IMG/VR virus record: IMGVR_UViG_3300031509_000052 | Span: 1 to 58,326 of that record | Strand: one strand, 5' to 3' | Source of the DNA: a virus | Length of the DNA stretch: 58,326 nt | Part shown: one piece after another, positions 15,901 through 24,406 of the stretch | Layout of the letters: each line of letters opens with the position of its first letter | Numbering within the stretch: the stretch's first letter is position 1 | Made by a program: the position numbers and the translations under genes | Notes under the pieces: model-generated | What the model was told of the DNA's origin: nothing | Databases searched by the model: none | The model's input: only the letters and a program-made list of their open reading frames with translations

Positions 15901-17298
15901 GTGGCCCAGATGGCATTCCTCGGAGCTGGACTCGGCACGATCTTCGGCCCTGCCGGGATAGCTATTGGTGCTGGACTCGGCGCGGCGATCGGCCTCGGAC
16001 TCGAAGCCGTAAAGCCGGGCCTCGCCAAAGAGATGATGGACAAGCTCAATGGGGCCATCGGCGGCGCGCTGGAGGGCGTCATCACCTTCACCCGCGAGAA
16101 GATCATCCCGTGGAGCAAGGAGTTCATCCAGGGATTCGTTGGGATCGGCGGCGAAGCTGATACGGCCGCGCAGAAGCTCGGCCAGAACTTCCGCGAGGGC
16201 GCAGACAAGGCCGCTGAGGCCTTGGGGCGGGCGACGCTTGCGGTCGGCGACTTTACTGTGAAAGCCGGCAAGCTGGCGGTTGATATCGGCTCGCACGCTG
16301 ACGACGCGTGGCGCAAGCTCAAGGAGATCCTCGGCGTTATCGGCGACTACATCAAGACCCGCTTCGGCCCGACGTGGGAGCGCCTCTCCACGTTCTTTGT
16401 GCAGGAACTTGTCCCCGCGATGAAGGAGACCTACGGCTGGTTCAAGGAAAACATCTGGCCGATTCTCAAGGGCCTTGCTGAGTTCATCGTCAAGGACGTC
16501 ATGCCGGTTCTTGGGAAACTCGCCCTCTGGTTCGGCGAGAAAATCCTCAAAGCCCTCGGTATACTCATCGACTTCGGCATTAAGGTCGCGCTGAAGTGGT
16601 TCAACGACTTCTTCGACTTCTTCAAAGAATACGGCTGGCCGGTGCTGAAGTTCACCATCGAGCAGATCGGCAACCTTGTTGAAATCATCATCGATGTCGG
16701 CAAAGCCATCTACGAAAAGGCTGAGCCGTACATCAAAGCCATTTGGGACTTCCTGAAGAACAAGCTCGGGCCGGTCATCAATGACGTGGTCGAGTTCGGC
16801 CTCAAGGCGATGAAGAGAGTTCTTGACGAGATCGCAGACATGCCTACGCCGTTTGGTATGCTCAAGGCAGCGCTTGATGGCATCAAATCGGTGGTAGAGA
16901 CCATTTGGAATACTCTGCAGAAGATCAAGGACTTCGACATTGGGAGCATCGCGAAGAAGATTCCCGGGGCCGGCATGCTGGGCAGGATCGACATCTACCC
17001 GTTCAGCAAGGGCGGCATTGTCCGCGGCCCATACCCGGGCGACACCGTCCCGGCCATGCTCAGCCCCGGCGAGGTTATCCTCAACGCCGCCCAGCAGCGC
17101 AACCTTGTCGGCCTCATGGCGGCCCTTGCCGCCTCGCCTCGTGATACCGGCGGAGGCGGCACGCTGATCATCAACGTCAGCCTCCCGAACAGCGTTGTGG
17201 CCGATGAGTCCTCTATGAACGCCCTGGCCGGCCGCGTGGCTGATGCCATCACAGCGCGTCTCGGGAGCGGCCGAAAGTTCACCTACCACAGGGTTTGA
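12997..17298 (+). CDS. Tape measure protein
   Basis: A 1433-residue protein, the longest gene in the window. The first ~280 residues are charged coiled coil (EQERIRAKQMQLARERQKQA). A hydrophobic segment follows near residue 365-410 (LAFSFIFLSYGIVKLVALFA), then long helices. Residues ~728-915 hold about 11 copies of DD-hydrophobic-x-(K/R)-G. The C-terminus has the family's typical GGIVRGPYPGDTVPAMLSPG ending. Length sets tail length: at about 0.15 nm per residue (general knowledge) it would give a tail a little over 200 nm, an estimate only. Confidence 0.9.
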   Translation: MPVGGGGVDDRYTAEFVIDTTAAEAAIKRLRGELNRLDGVMRNVSPAVRNATRQARVLTERALRDLSTEALPRPSRKKGEDEDPYRHLRASLYQLNKDFNTVARAGGLGAAEIENFGKRIDRIYYKNQQLIQSNSALFSSFRKQRAAIAELAQWLHRIEQVGLELNMAEQVMAEAREIERTQQRALAAQRRYEAENERIARQMRRTLEAEQKARIEAEKRALAEQERIRAKQMQLARERQKQAERELAAALRIYEQMKRIQPDLVMPAALQGYVRRQQKKTPTYTRLVDEIQRAMSSAEAAAASGGGRGGGGVTGPYRPVASSAEPPRRRGIVPLHGKDRIRGQAMPERTQEQARALLKLSSAAQGVMVGMGLAHGSVMNLAFSFIFLSYGIVKLVALFAALTAAVVTLKKLLYDLPKAAQAVGQAFEATGQQMASFLRSAQMAWDVMEQGRIIAENYGVAIDDARQAVFELTKVNQAQAPVIEALLNASAATGRAFSDVARQYADILRASNEQRSNLVQQFAKDMDIAVRDYANTVELITAINERFAGAAEAQAQTTAGMIGRMRAYISSLMTDIGIIVNEAIKPVIAIFAGFFQGMSKGFRSAMEAAKASGKLSKELQEVRAAASALLPKMAELGYVIGRALFGAIMLVVRAIKVFLDVLRAAVNALKWIIDQIRSVAQILKKEGIEPFLDAPPVVTGVVTAIIKALTHLIKYIADDFLKLLRSAIDDIAKGLGKLSSVFDDVVKGLGKATKGAADDAGKGLKPLATLFDDIVKGLGKGVSKAVTVIDDFFRALMKNPKGALDDVGKGFRGLADNLISSADDMVRGVIPALKSVSSSIGSFADDLGRGIVRTMSSGSFDDVIRGFFSGLGNAFRTASSTATSLFDDIGRGISSAFKSALTITSGLDDIARGLWGSLKAVFAVPKEIFKGLVSGLKSGLIIALIEAVTLKGVDQLPISEQLKTSISGVAQMAFLGAGLGTIFGPAGIAIGAGLGAAIGLGLEAVKPGLAKEMMDKLNGAIGGALEGVITFTREKIIPWSKEFIQGFVGIGGEADTAAQKLGQNFREGADKAAEALGRATLAVGDFTVKAGKLAVDIGSHADDAWRKLKEILGVIGDYIKTRFGPTWERLSTFFVQELVPAMKETYGWFKENIWPILKGLAEFIVKDVMPVLGKLALWFGEKILKALGILIDFGIKVALKWFNDFFDFFKEYGWPVLKFTIEQIGNLVEIIIDVGKAIYEKAEPYIKAIWDFLKNKLGPVINDVVEFGLKAMKRVLDEIADMPTPFGMLKAALDGIKSVVETIWNTLQKIKDFDIGSIAKKIPGAGMLGRIDIYPFSKGGIVRGPYPGDTVPAMLSPGEVILNAAQQRNLVGLMAALAASPRDTGGGGTLIINVSLPNSVVADESSMNALAGRVADAITARLGSGRKFTYHRV
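15176..15741 (+). repeat. DDxxKG/RG internal repeats in the tape measure
   Basis: Within the tape measure, motifs such as DDIAKG, DDVVKG, DDIVKG, DDVGKG, DDMVRG, DDLGRG, DDVIRG, DDIGRG and DDIARG recur about 11 times at roughly 15-25 residue spacing. They differ at the DNA level, so selection on protein rather than recent duplication is likely. A regular amphipathic helix or partner-binding ladder are possible meanings. Confidence 0.7.
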
Positions 17299-17301
17299 TG
17301 C

Positions 17302-18615
17302 ATGGCGTTCGAACTCTTCATCAACGGCGCTGACTTTACCGACTACTTCGTGCGGCAGTCCCTCGTGGTCACTGAGGCCCTGCAGGCGAACGGCCAGACC
17401 ATGCAGTTGCAGATTGTCCTCCCGACCAGCTCCTCGCTCACGCCGCCGCAGGGTGGGAACGAGATCGTCTTCCTCAAGGACGGCGGCAAGGAGTTCGCCG
17501 GCCGCATCAACCGCGTCGAGCAGCTCGCGCCTATCAACTCGCAGGTCAACACCTACGCGCTGGACTGCGTGGACTACACGGCGGACCTCGACCGCGTTCT
17601 CATCCAGACGGACATTGCGCCGGGCACGGCCGGCGACGCGGTCCGCACTGTCCTCGCGCTCGTCGGCAACGGCTTCACCTCGAACAACGTCGTCAACGGC
17701 CCGCAGCTTCAGAAGATCGAGGTCCGGTACGAGTCCCCGTCGTCGGTCATCTCGCGGATCGCGGAGTCCATCGAGCACCAGTGGTACGTGGACTACGACC
17801 GTGATGTCAATTTCTTCTTCATCCTCGACAGGCCGGCCCCGCTCGATACCGTCAACCTCGACACCGATACGGACACCTACTTCAACTGCGTGGTCTCCGA
17901 GGACTGGTCGCAGGTCAAGAACGTCATCTACCTGACAGGCGCGAAGGCGAAATCCTCCAACACCTACACCCAGTCGTTCACCGGCAACGGCTCGATTCGA
18001 TTTTTCCCGCTCGCGTATGAGCCATGGTCGCTCTCCACCACGACGGTCAAAATCAACAACGTCACCCAGAACCTCCTCCTTGACAGTGTCGACGGGTTCG
18101 CCGGCTCCTCCGACACAGCCCCGCCGAACAGCGCGTATCTTTGTCTGGATAACTGGGGCGTGCGCACCCCAGACAACCAATCACCCCCCGGCAACGGCGT
18201 CCCGGTGAACATCACCTACGCCTATGCCTACGAGCCGGTCATCGTCGTCGAAGACCCGGACAGCATCGCCCTCATGCAGCAGCGGGAGAACACCCCTACC
18301 GCACCGTCAGACGGCCGCCACATGTTCAAGTTCAACGTCCCCGACATGCGGGTGGAGTCCGAGGAGACCATCTACGAGTACGGCCTGCTCCTGCTTCGCC
18401 GTTACGCAAAACCGATCCTCACCGTGCGCTTCAGCTCGTGGTTCCAGGGCTGGCGGGCCGGCCAGAACTTCCACGTCTACTCCTCGCCCACCATGCGCAA
18501 CGTCGATACTCAAGTCTTCATCAAAAGCGTCTCGAAGCGTATCCTGAAGTCAAGCGACGGCCAGGCGCGGCTCTTCTACGACGTGACCGCGACGAACTCG
18601 CCGTTCCCAGGATAA
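17302..18615 (+). CDS. Distal tail / baseplate hub-like protein
   Basis: A 437-residue protein 3 nt after the tape measure. The first ~120 residues look like a small beta-barrel domain (FELFINGADFTDYF, FAGRINRVEQL, YALDCVDYTADLDRVL), a pattern common to hub proteins that bind the tape measure end. The rest alternates beta domains and ends in an FSSWFQGWRAGQNFHVYS segment typical of late hub domains. It probably forms the tail-tip ring. Assignment by order and fold pattern. Confidence 0.6.
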   Translation: MAFELFINGADFTDYFVRQSLVVTEALQANGQTMQLQIVLPTSSSLTPPQGGNEIVFLKDGGKEFAGRINRVEQLAPINSQVNTYALDCVDYTADLDRVLIQTDIAPGTAGDAVRTVLALVGNGFTSNNVVNGPQLQKIEVRYESPSSVISRIAESIEHQWYVDYDRDVNFFFILDRPAPLDTVNLDTDTDTYFNCVVSEDWSQVKNVIYLTGAKAKSSNTYTQSFTGNGSIRFFPLAYEPWSLSTTTVKINNVTQNLLLDSVDGFAGSSDTAPPNSAYLCLDNWGVRTPDNQSPPGNGVPVNITYAYAYEPVIVVEDPDSIALMQQRENTPTAPSDGRHMFKFNVPDMRVESEETIYEYGLLLLRRYAKPILTVRFSSWFQGWRAGQNFHVYSSPTMRNVDTQVFIKSVSKRILKSSDGQARLFYDVTATNSPFPG

Positions 18616-18619
18616 GCAC

Positions 18620-19558
18620 GTGGCTGGAATCGAAGACCTCGACCGCCTGAACCGCATGGTGTCGAACCTGTACACCGCGGCGTTCGAGAAGCAGCCGGTA
18701 GGCCAGAACGCCGTCTTCAAGCTCTCTGTGACATCCCGCGAAACGGTCGCTGTCAACGAGGGCGACCAGCCCTATATGCTGGGCTCTGCGTCTACCGGCC
18801 GCGCGTATACCCCGCTCACCACGACGAACTACTCCTACAGCACCGGTTACTCCGGGACGGGCCGAAGCTCGATTACCGCTGAGTTCTTCAAGGCGCCCTC
18901 TGCTCCGAACGGTTTCTGGGTCGCGGCCCGTGTCGTGCCGTACTGGACCGACTCCTCGCCTCCGCCCGGCCAAACCCACGCAACCCTCATCTCGTACGCA
19001 AACGTCTACTGCGGCTATAACTTCTCCACTAAGGCGTGGGAGGTCAACATCTACGGCCAGTCCACCGGGCCGTCTGTCCCCACCTCCTACACCACAAGCG
19101 GCACAGTCACCGACGTCCGGGCGGCGGCTTACCACAGCGCCAGCAACACGGTACTCAGCCTCTGGGTCAACAACAACCCGCTGGTCCAGGTCACGCTCTC
19201 GGGCAACCTGATCAGCACAGGCACAACGGTGACGATCGGCAACGAGCCGAACAGCAGCTATAACCGGCCGCTCCAGGCTGGGATCCGGGTTATAGCCGGC
19301 GGCCCGCCCCCGCCGCCCGCTACTGAAGCCGCGGACTTTCCCAGCTCGAACCTGAAGCAGCTCGGTGTGTACGAGGTCAAGGAGCGCTACGTCTTTGCTT
19401 TTATGACCCAGCCAAACGTCTCAACCAGCACGCTCTACGGTCCCTGCACCTTCCTCTGGCAGGGCGGCTGGTCTGGTACAATCAGCCCTGGCTTCTACGC
19501 GCCTATCAGCAATACGGCGTGGCAGGGCGACCGCTACGGGGAGTGCTATGCTGGATGA
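18620..19558 (+). CDS. Tail-tip structural protein, possible carbohydrate-binding domain
   Basis: A 312-residue GTG-start protein. After a short helix (LDRLNRMVSNLYTAAFEKQP) it becomes a large beta-sandwich (SSITAEFFKAPSAPNGFWVA, VLSLWVNNNPLVQVTLSGN), as in lectin-like jelly rolls, followed by a proline run and a C-terminal aromatic domain. Receptor recognition is possible. It overlaps the next gene by 11 nt in the same tail-tip block. Confidence 0.5.
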   Translation: MAGIEDLDRLNRMVSNLYTAAFEKQPVGQNAVFKLSVTSRETVAVNEGDQPYMLGSASTGRAYTPLTTTNYSYSTGYSGTGRSSITAEFFKAPSAPNGFWVAARVVPYWTDSSPPPGQTHATLISYANVYCGYNFSTKAWEVNIYGQSTGPSVPTSYTTSGTVTDVRAAAYHSASNTVLSLWVNNNPLVQVTLSGNLISTGTTVTIGNEPNSSYNRPLQAGIRVIAGGPPPPPATEAADFPSSNLKQLGVYEVKERYVFAFMTQPNVSTSTLYGPCTFLWQGGWSGTISPGFYAPISNTAWQGDRYGECYAG

Positions 19559-20480
19559 TGTGATCAGCCCCTATGGGCGTGTGGTGCTTGAGTTCACCGA
19601 CCCGCTGACCGGCGAGGTCGTCGAGCGGCGCGAGTTCAAGAACACCACGACGAACCAGTTTAAGGCGGCTATTGCGGGGGCTATTGCCGGCACGCCGGGG
19701 ACGGCGCCTTCGCACATCGGGTTTTATGGCGGTGGGATATGGCGCGTTGGTACTAACCACTACAACGCGGCAAACTACTCAACCCTGAATGGGTCTTCAA
19801 CTCGTGTAGGCACATTTTTCATAACCGACCCCCCAACTGGTCAGGCTTTGGCGTCGTTCGCTTTCTATATGCAGCGTGTCGGGGTTGTGGCTGGGCCGCT
19901 ACGGGCCGAGATATGGACAAACTCGAGCGGGCAGCCCGGCGCGTTTTATGCGAGCGTTGTCGACCTCGATCCTTACCGGGTCAGCGCTCTTAATCCAAAC
20001 TGGGTGTTCTTCACTCCTTCCTCTCCGATACCCCTTGCCTCCTCCGCGACCTACTGGTTTGTCCTTTACGCACCGAACCACACTCATCAGGCAAATGTCA
20101 GCGAAATTCGCGTGTTCAGGAGCTCCTATGTGGTCAATGGCTCCACTGACCGTTTGTATAACGGCACATCGTGGACTGCTATCAACAGCAACTATCTAAA
20201 GACACCAGCCTTGAAGCACACCGCCGCCAGCACCGGTTTCAACCAAACTGCTGGCATCGACATCGGGCGGTACGCGCTCACATTCCAGAAAGCCTCAGGG
20301 ACTCAAGCGCGGCTTGGCTTGGCTGTGCCCACGAGCTTCGCCCCGACTTTCCCCATCATGGCCGTCGGTCTTTTCAACCACCCGACCTCGAATACATCGA
20401 TGCTCGCCTTCACCGAGCAGCCGTTCGTCAAACTCTCCAACTACGGCCTCAACGTCTACTGGCTGATTGATGTAACGTAA
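19548..20480 (+). CDS. Tail fibre/receptor-binding protein, putative
   Basis: A 310-residue protein. The N-terminus (MLDDVISPYGRVVLEFTDPL) and a following FKNTTTNQFKAAIAGAIAG helix are a common start for phage tail-tip proteins. Residues ~80-190 form a jelly-roll like part (ASFAFYMQRVGVVAGPLRAE, SSATYWFVLYAPN), similar in pattern to carbohydrate-binding domains. The base composition is slightly lower in G+C than the upstream genes. Function inferred from location. Confidence 0.5.
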   Translation: MLDDVISPYGRVVLEFTDPLTGEVVERREFKNTTTNQFKAAIAGAIAGTPGTAPSHIGFYGGGIWRVGTNHYNAANYSTLNGSSTRVGTFFITDPPTGQALASFAFYMQRVGVVAGPLRAEIWTNSSGQPGAFYASVVDLDPYRVSALNPNWVFFTPSSPIPLASSATYWFVLYAPNHTHQANVSEIRVFRSSYVVNGSTDRLYNGTSWTAINSNYLKTPALKHTAASTGFNQTAGIDIGRYALTFQKASGTQARLGLAVPTSFAPTFPIMAVGLFNHPTSNTSMLAFTEQPFVKLSNYGLNVYWLIDVT

Positions 20481-20491
20481 CGTGATGCAGT

Positions 20492-21172
20492 ATGACGAAC
20501 TCAGCAGTCCAACCCGGGCAGATCATCACAGCGGCGAAGCTGAACAACATCACGACTGGCACCAGTGCGCCAGCAGCATCGGGAAGCTACCCAGTTGGGG
20601 ACATTTGGGTAGATCCAACTGCAGACCCGCGTGTTTTCACCAGCCCCAGTGCTTGGTCCCCCTTGAGCCAGCTGCTCAACCCACCGCCGAGAGCGTTCCG
20701 CATTAGCAACACCAGCCTTACCTACAACAGCGCGTCGGATTACCTCACAACCGCTGTTAGCTGGACACAGGGCATCACGTCCAGCAGCGTCTTCGGCGGC
20801 TTTATCACATACAGGGTTGACCCCACCTCAACAAGCTACCGCTCGCGGTTCGAACTGCGCGCCGACAGCCAAACAGGCACACTCCTCGCGTCGACTTCGT
20901 ACTCCACCACCTACCAGAGCGTACCGGCGCGGCACTACGTCATCGAGTGGATCGTTGGCCCGGTGTTCACCACTTCAGGCGGGAACAGAAGAGTAGGCTG
21001 GTGCAGGATGTTCCAGGCCGATGACAACATGACGGCCGGATCATCCAGCACCGTGTCTGCTTTTGTAACACTCTCCACACAAACCGCGACCTTCACCAGC
21101 GCTTGGCTTATCCTGCCGCCGGCAACACTGACGAGCGGCACTTCGGCAAAAGTTGTCTACTGGGTGATCTAG
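20492..21172 (+). CDS. Tail fibre-like protein, paralogue A
   Basis: A 226-residue protein. Its N-terminal ~50 residues share a pattern with the next gene: (T/S)NS-V-PG-IT-K-N-IT-GT-AP...G-WVD. The rest is beta-rich and serine/threonine rich. The two genes lie head to tail with 3 nt between them and probably arose by duplication, keeping the attachment domain while the body diverged. A receptor-binding or tail-tip adhesin role is likely. Confidence 0.5.
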   Translation: MTNSAVQPGQIITAAKLNNITTGTSAPAASGSYPVGDIWVDPTADPRVFTSPSAWSPLSQLLNPPPRAFRISNTSLTYNSASDYLTTAVSWTQGITSSSVFGGFITYRVDPTSTSYRSRFELRADSQTGTLLASTSYSTTYQSVPARHYVIEWIVGPVFTTSGGNRRVGWCRMFQADDNMTAGSSSTVSAFVTLSTQTATFTSAWLILPPATLTSGTSAKVVYWVI

Positions 21173-21175
21173 GAA

Positions 21176-21874
21176 ATGTCGAACTCGAAAGTCTCTCCCG
21201 GTGACGTCATCACCTCCCGGAAGGTGAACGAGATCACAGTCGGTACCACGGCACCTTCGACAACCGACTTGTCCGCCGGCTCGCTCTGGGTGGATACCTC
21301 TGTCTCGGGCCAGCCGAGGATCAGGTACTGGACTGGCAGTGCGTGGAATACGGTCACCTCACCTGCGAACCTTGTTACGTCCTACATAGGACAGCTTGGA
21401 CCGGTTACGGCCTACCAAGTAACCCAAGGGGGCACGACGGTAGCAAGCTTGTCCTTTACCGGGTACAACCCGGCCCAGTACAGGACGTACATCGTCGGAC
21501 AGATCCGCCAGACAGTCACTATGACCACCCAGACGTACTGGCGGATGGCAGTGCGGTTGAACTTCTCCACCACCGTTCTTGACTTCCAAGTGAACAACAT
21601 GAACCCCGGCACCTACTTCTTCGCCGTCGAGTACGGGCCGTCTTACAGCGGCGGCTCTTCCACACACCGCCTCGCCGCGCCATTCACAGGGCACTTCATC
21701 CCGGACTCGGCTACTCCCGGCACGGTGTACACCGCGTCAGCGGGCTTTACTGCGGTACAGTGGTTCTCCGGAAACGTCAACGCTCTCAGCGTCTTCCTCT
21801 ACGACACAGCGCCGAACCTTCAAGGCGTGTATGAGGTCGGCCCGATCCACATCTACCGCCTCGACTACCTCTAA
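21176..21874 (+). CDS. Tail fibre-like protein, paralogue B
   Basis: A 232-residue protein with the same N-terminal attachment pattern as its upstream neighbour (SNSKVSPGDVITSRKVNEIT) and a different beta-rich body (LNFSTTVLDFQVNNMNPGTY). It ends the rightward structural block. Its TAA stop overlaps the stop of the oppositely oriented deaminase gene by 3 nt (CTAA), leaving no room for a terminator. Confidence 0.5.
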   Translation: MSNSKVSPGDVITSRKVNEITVGTTAPSTTDLSAGSLWVDTSVSGQPRIRYWTGSAWNTVTSPANLVTSYIGQLGPVTAYQVTQGGTTVASLSFTGYNPAQYRTYIVGQIRQTVTMTTQTYWRMAVRLNFSTTVLDFQVNNMNPGTYFFAVEYGPSYSGGSSTHRLAAPFTGHFIPDSATPGTVYTASAGFTAVQWFSGNVNALSVFLYDTAPNLQGVYEVGPIHIYRLDYL

Positions 21875-22290
21875 GAAGCATAAAGCGCGTCGATGCTGTA
21901 CTCCGGCTCATAGGGGTTATCCTCTGCGGCATACACCGCCGCCACCCCCACACTTATCAGAGCCTTCAGGCACTCCGCACAGGGCGCGGTTGTCACATAG
22001 CACTCCGCGCCCTGCGCGCTGATCCCGAACTTCGCGCACTGCAGGATGGCGTTCAGCTCCGCATGGATGGTCCGTTTACAGTGCCCATTCACCACGAGAC
22101 AGCCCTGTTCCGTGCAGTGCGGGGCCTTGGGCAGGGAGCCGTTGTAGCCGGTCGCGATGATCCTCCCGTCCTTCACCAGCACAGCGCCCACCTTCCTGCG
22201 CGTGCAGGTCGAGCGCTGCGCGATGGTATACGCAACCTGCATGAAAACCTCAGCGGCTTCGGGCCGCCGCGTATCGCTGGAAGTACTCAA
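21871..22290 (-). CDS. dCMP deaminase (ComEB type)
   Basis: A 139-residue zinc-dependent cytidine/deoxycytidylate deaminase. The HAE motif (TIHAELNAIL) supplies the zinc-binding His and catalytic Glu, and PCAEC supplies the other zinc ligands; an extra Cys/His cluster (HCTEQGCL) before HAE is typical of dCMP deaminases. It makes dUMP, the ThyX substrate encoded at 34775. The TTG start is supported by AAAGGAG 7 nt upstream. It overlaps the HD hydrolase gene by 41 nt. Confidence 0.9.
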   Translation of the reverse strand: MSTSSDTRRPEAAEVFMQVAYTIAQRSTCTRRKVGAVLVKDGRIIATGYNGSLPKAPHCTEQGCLVVNGHCKRTIHAELNAILQCAKFGISAQGAECYVTTAPCAECLKALISVGVAAVYAAEDNPYEPEYSIDALYAS

Positions 22291-22771
22291 GGAACAGCTC
22301 CTTTGCGTCTTTGGGTCTCAGACAGGCGATCTGGACGTTTGCCTTAGCCGCCACCGGGATCTCCCACGGGGCGGGTTCCGGTGCCATGAGGGCTTCCTTC
22401 TCAGCGAGGAGAACCTGCTGGTCGGCCACTACCACAATCCGCGGGATGGGGTAGGCCAGACCGAAGCGCTCCGCCACCGCCTCCATCAGCCGCTCCTCGA
22501 GGACCCTGTAGTCCTTGCAGAACTGCTTGACCGGGGCGGGGATATCCCCGAGGTACGCCTCGGCGGCGTCGTGGAGCAGCCCCTCCAGCGCGAACTGGCC
22601 GGAGACTGACCCGACCCGCACTGAGTGCTCCGCGACCGAGTAGAACAGCCGCGAGTTCCCCGCGAACCGGCAGACATGCGAGAGCGCATGGGCGATGTCC
22701 TCGATGTCAATCATCCCCGCCTTCGGGTTCAACAGGTCGATTTTCTTACCGCTGTAGCTCTGAACCCACAT
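22250..22771 (-). CDS. HD-domain nucleotidase (YfbR-like)
   Basis: A 173-residue protein with the HD-phosphohydrolase signature: AEHS (first His), LLHDAAEAYLGD (His-Asp) and a later Asp in VVVADQQVLLAE. YfbR-like enzymes dephosphorylate deoxynucleoside monophosphates; phages use them in nucleotide pools. ATG 22771 starts the recognisable domain; the frame upstream is shadow of the kinase gene. Overlaps that gene by 26 nt. Confidence 0.75.
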   Translation of the reverse strand: MWVQSYSGKKIDLLNPKAGMIDIEDIAHALSHVCRFAGNSRLFYSVAEHSVRVGSVSGQFALEGLLHDAAEAYLGDIPAPVKQFCKDYRVLEERLMEAVAERFGLAYPIPRIVVVADQQVLLAEKEALMAPEPAPWEIPVAAKANVQIACLRPKDAKELFLEYFQRYAAARSR

Positions 22772-23291
22772 AGCGCAGTACCTGCTCCACACGTTCTTTC
22801 CTTGTTCCCGGCGTGATCTCTGCGTCCACGGCAAAGCTGAGCTGCTCGCGCTCAGATGGGTGCGCCCTCCACGGCTCGTCACCAAGATCCGACAGGGGAA
22901 GCACCCTGAAGAGCCAGCCGCCGCGGGCACGAACGGCATCAGCTTCGTCTTGGTAGCGGACGTCGTCAATAATCACGGCCTTGAGCCCGGGGCATTCGGC
23001 CGCCAGCCGGTCGATATTCTTCATCGCAATCCGCACATAGCGGCCAGGGTCGTGGAGCCTGTGCACCGCGCCCCACGCCTGCAGCAGCTCGCGAATCTCG
23101 CGGGTCTTGTGGGTGCGGTCCAAGATCATCTCCGCGATGGGCGGGAAGCCGAACGCCTCCACCGCGGCGGCAAGCTCGGCTCTCAGGCCGCCAGCAAACG
23201 ACACCCACAGGATGCCAAGCTCCGCGGCAAGGTCTTCCGCGAGCGTCGTTTTTCCGCTGCCGGCCGGGCCGCACAGCCCAATAATCCTCAT
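22746..23291 (-). CDS. Deoxynucleoside monophosphate kinase-like P-loop protein
   Basis: A 181-residue protein beginning MRIIGLCGPAGSGKTTLAEDL, a classic Walker A at the N-terminus. The pattern AVIIDDVRYQDEADAVRARGG in the C-terminal half is typical of phage dNMP kinases of the T4 gp1 type, where the R-x-x-x-E face binds substrate. It would convert dNMPs to dNDPs. It lies between the HD nucleotidase and Cas4-like nuclease genes in the replication operon. Confidence 0.75.
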   Translation of the reverse strand: MRIIGLCGPAGSGKTTLAEDLAAELGILWVSFAGGLRAELAAAVEAFGFPPIAEMILDRTHKTREIRELLQAWGAVHRLHDPGRYVRIAMKNIDRLAAECPGLKAVIIDDVRYQDEADAVRARGGWLFRVLPLSDLGDEPWRAHPSEREQLSFAVDAEITPGTRKERVEQVLRYVGSELQR

Positions 23292-24406
23292 GCCTCTTTC
23301 TCCATGCTTATGGTGATCTGCGAGTACTCGGCGGTCTGCTTGTAGGGGACCTCGAAGCCGAACCGCGCGGCTATGGCCTCGAGAACCGCTGTATCAATAA
23401 CCCGCCGCCCGCGGACCTTCGTCCTCTTCATCCTGATACCGTTCCCCAGCGAGACCTCCTCCCCGTCCTGCAGCGCTTCGAGCAGCTCCGCCCGCAGCCG
23501 CTCCTTCTCGGCCTCAAGCTGCTTGATCTGCTCGTACACCTGCCAGTAGGCCAGCCCCGCTTCCACCGCGCGGCTCTGCGCTCGCGGCAGCGCCGTCCCC
23601 GTGCCGACCTCAACGGGGATGTCGTCCAGCCCCCTGAGCTCCTCATCCACGCCCTGGACGAGCGGGCAGAGCCGCCGGTACGGGCAGAACCAGCACTCCT
23701 CGCTGTTCCCGCCGCGGTCCGGCTCGGGAATCCGCCCCTCGTACATCGGCACAACGACCTTCTCGTACAGCCGCTTATTCATGGCCTCGAAGTATTCGCG
23801 GTCCCGCTCCACGACCTTCATGCCGATTTCCTGCGACTCCTTGTTGAGCGCCACGACCAGCGCCCACGAGGGCCGCCCCCACGTCTCGACGAACTCGCGG
23901 TAGCGATCGCTCTCCCAGAGCTCGTCCGCCGCCGGCGAGGCCATGGTGTTGATGTACTCTTGGATCTGCCCGTAGTACATGGCGAAGAGGCTGTTCGATC
24001 GGTCATAGCCGGCCGCCATGAACCGCCGGAAGTTGGCCGCGTTGAGCGTCTTCACCTCAAGAACAGCCGGCTCGCCGCGCAGCAGCCGCAGGGTGGCGTC
24101 CGGCGGCAGCCGCTGCACCAGCCACAGGCCGATCTCGCGGCTGTCGCTGATCGTCACCAGCCCGTCCGGGTGCCCGACCCTCCAGGGGTCGTCATGGGCG
24201 ATCTCAAGCTGCTCCTCCAGCGCAAACCACACATCCAGCCCGTTGTCCGCCAGCAACTGGATGATCATCGGCTCAAGGGCGCTCCCGATTCTAAAACTCA
24301 GGTTGTTCTTCCCGGCATCATCGCGCTCGGTCCCCACCATCGCGTGGTAGGCGACGAGCGCGCACGGGTCCCCCAGGCTCATCCGTATCGGCAGTAAGTT
24401 CCTCAC
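23288..24406 (-). CDS. Cas4/RecB-family PD-(D/E)XK nuclease with Fe-S cysteines
   Basis: A 372-residue protein. The nuclease core shows GHPDG (Asp), AVLEVKT (E-x-K) and YYGQIQEYI (Gln-x3-Tyr), the RecB/Cas4 motif set. A cysteine near the N-terminus (GDPCALVAYH) plus CWFCPYRRLC (C-x2-C-x5-C) give the four ligands of a 4Fe-4S cluster as in Cas4 and AddB. A charged coiled coil follows. It likely degrades or trims DNA ends in phage recombination. No cas genes or repeats lie nearby. GTG start with AAGGAG 8 nt upstream. Confidence 0.8.
   Translation of the reverse strand: MRNLLPIRMSLGDPCALVAYHAMVGTERDDAGKNNLSFRIGSALEPMIIQLLADNGLDVWFALEEQLEIAHDDPWRVGHPDGLVTISDSREIGLWLVQRLPPDATLRLLRGEPAVLEVKTLNAANFRRFMAAGYDRSNSLFAMYYGQIQEYINTMASPAADELWESDRYREFVETWGRPSWALVVALNKESQEIGMKVVERDREYFEAMNKRLYEKVVVPMYEGRIPEPDRGGNSEECWFCPYRRLCPLVQGVDEELRGLDDIPVEVGTGTALPRAQSRAVEAGLAYWQVYEQIKQLEAEKERLRAELLEALQDGEEVSLGNGIRMKRTKVRGRRVIDTAVLEAIAARFGFEVPYKQTAEYSQITISMEKEA

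Noticed and set aside
15172-18180. 1002-residue leftward frame opposite the tape measure
   Set aside because: A shadow of the tape measure and hub genes; it has no start signal and its sequence mirrors the DDxxKG repeats.
23288-24406. Cas4-like gene as part of a CRISPR system
   Set aside because: No cas1, cas2 or effector genes and no repeat-spacer array in the window. Phage recombination nucleases of this fold are common.
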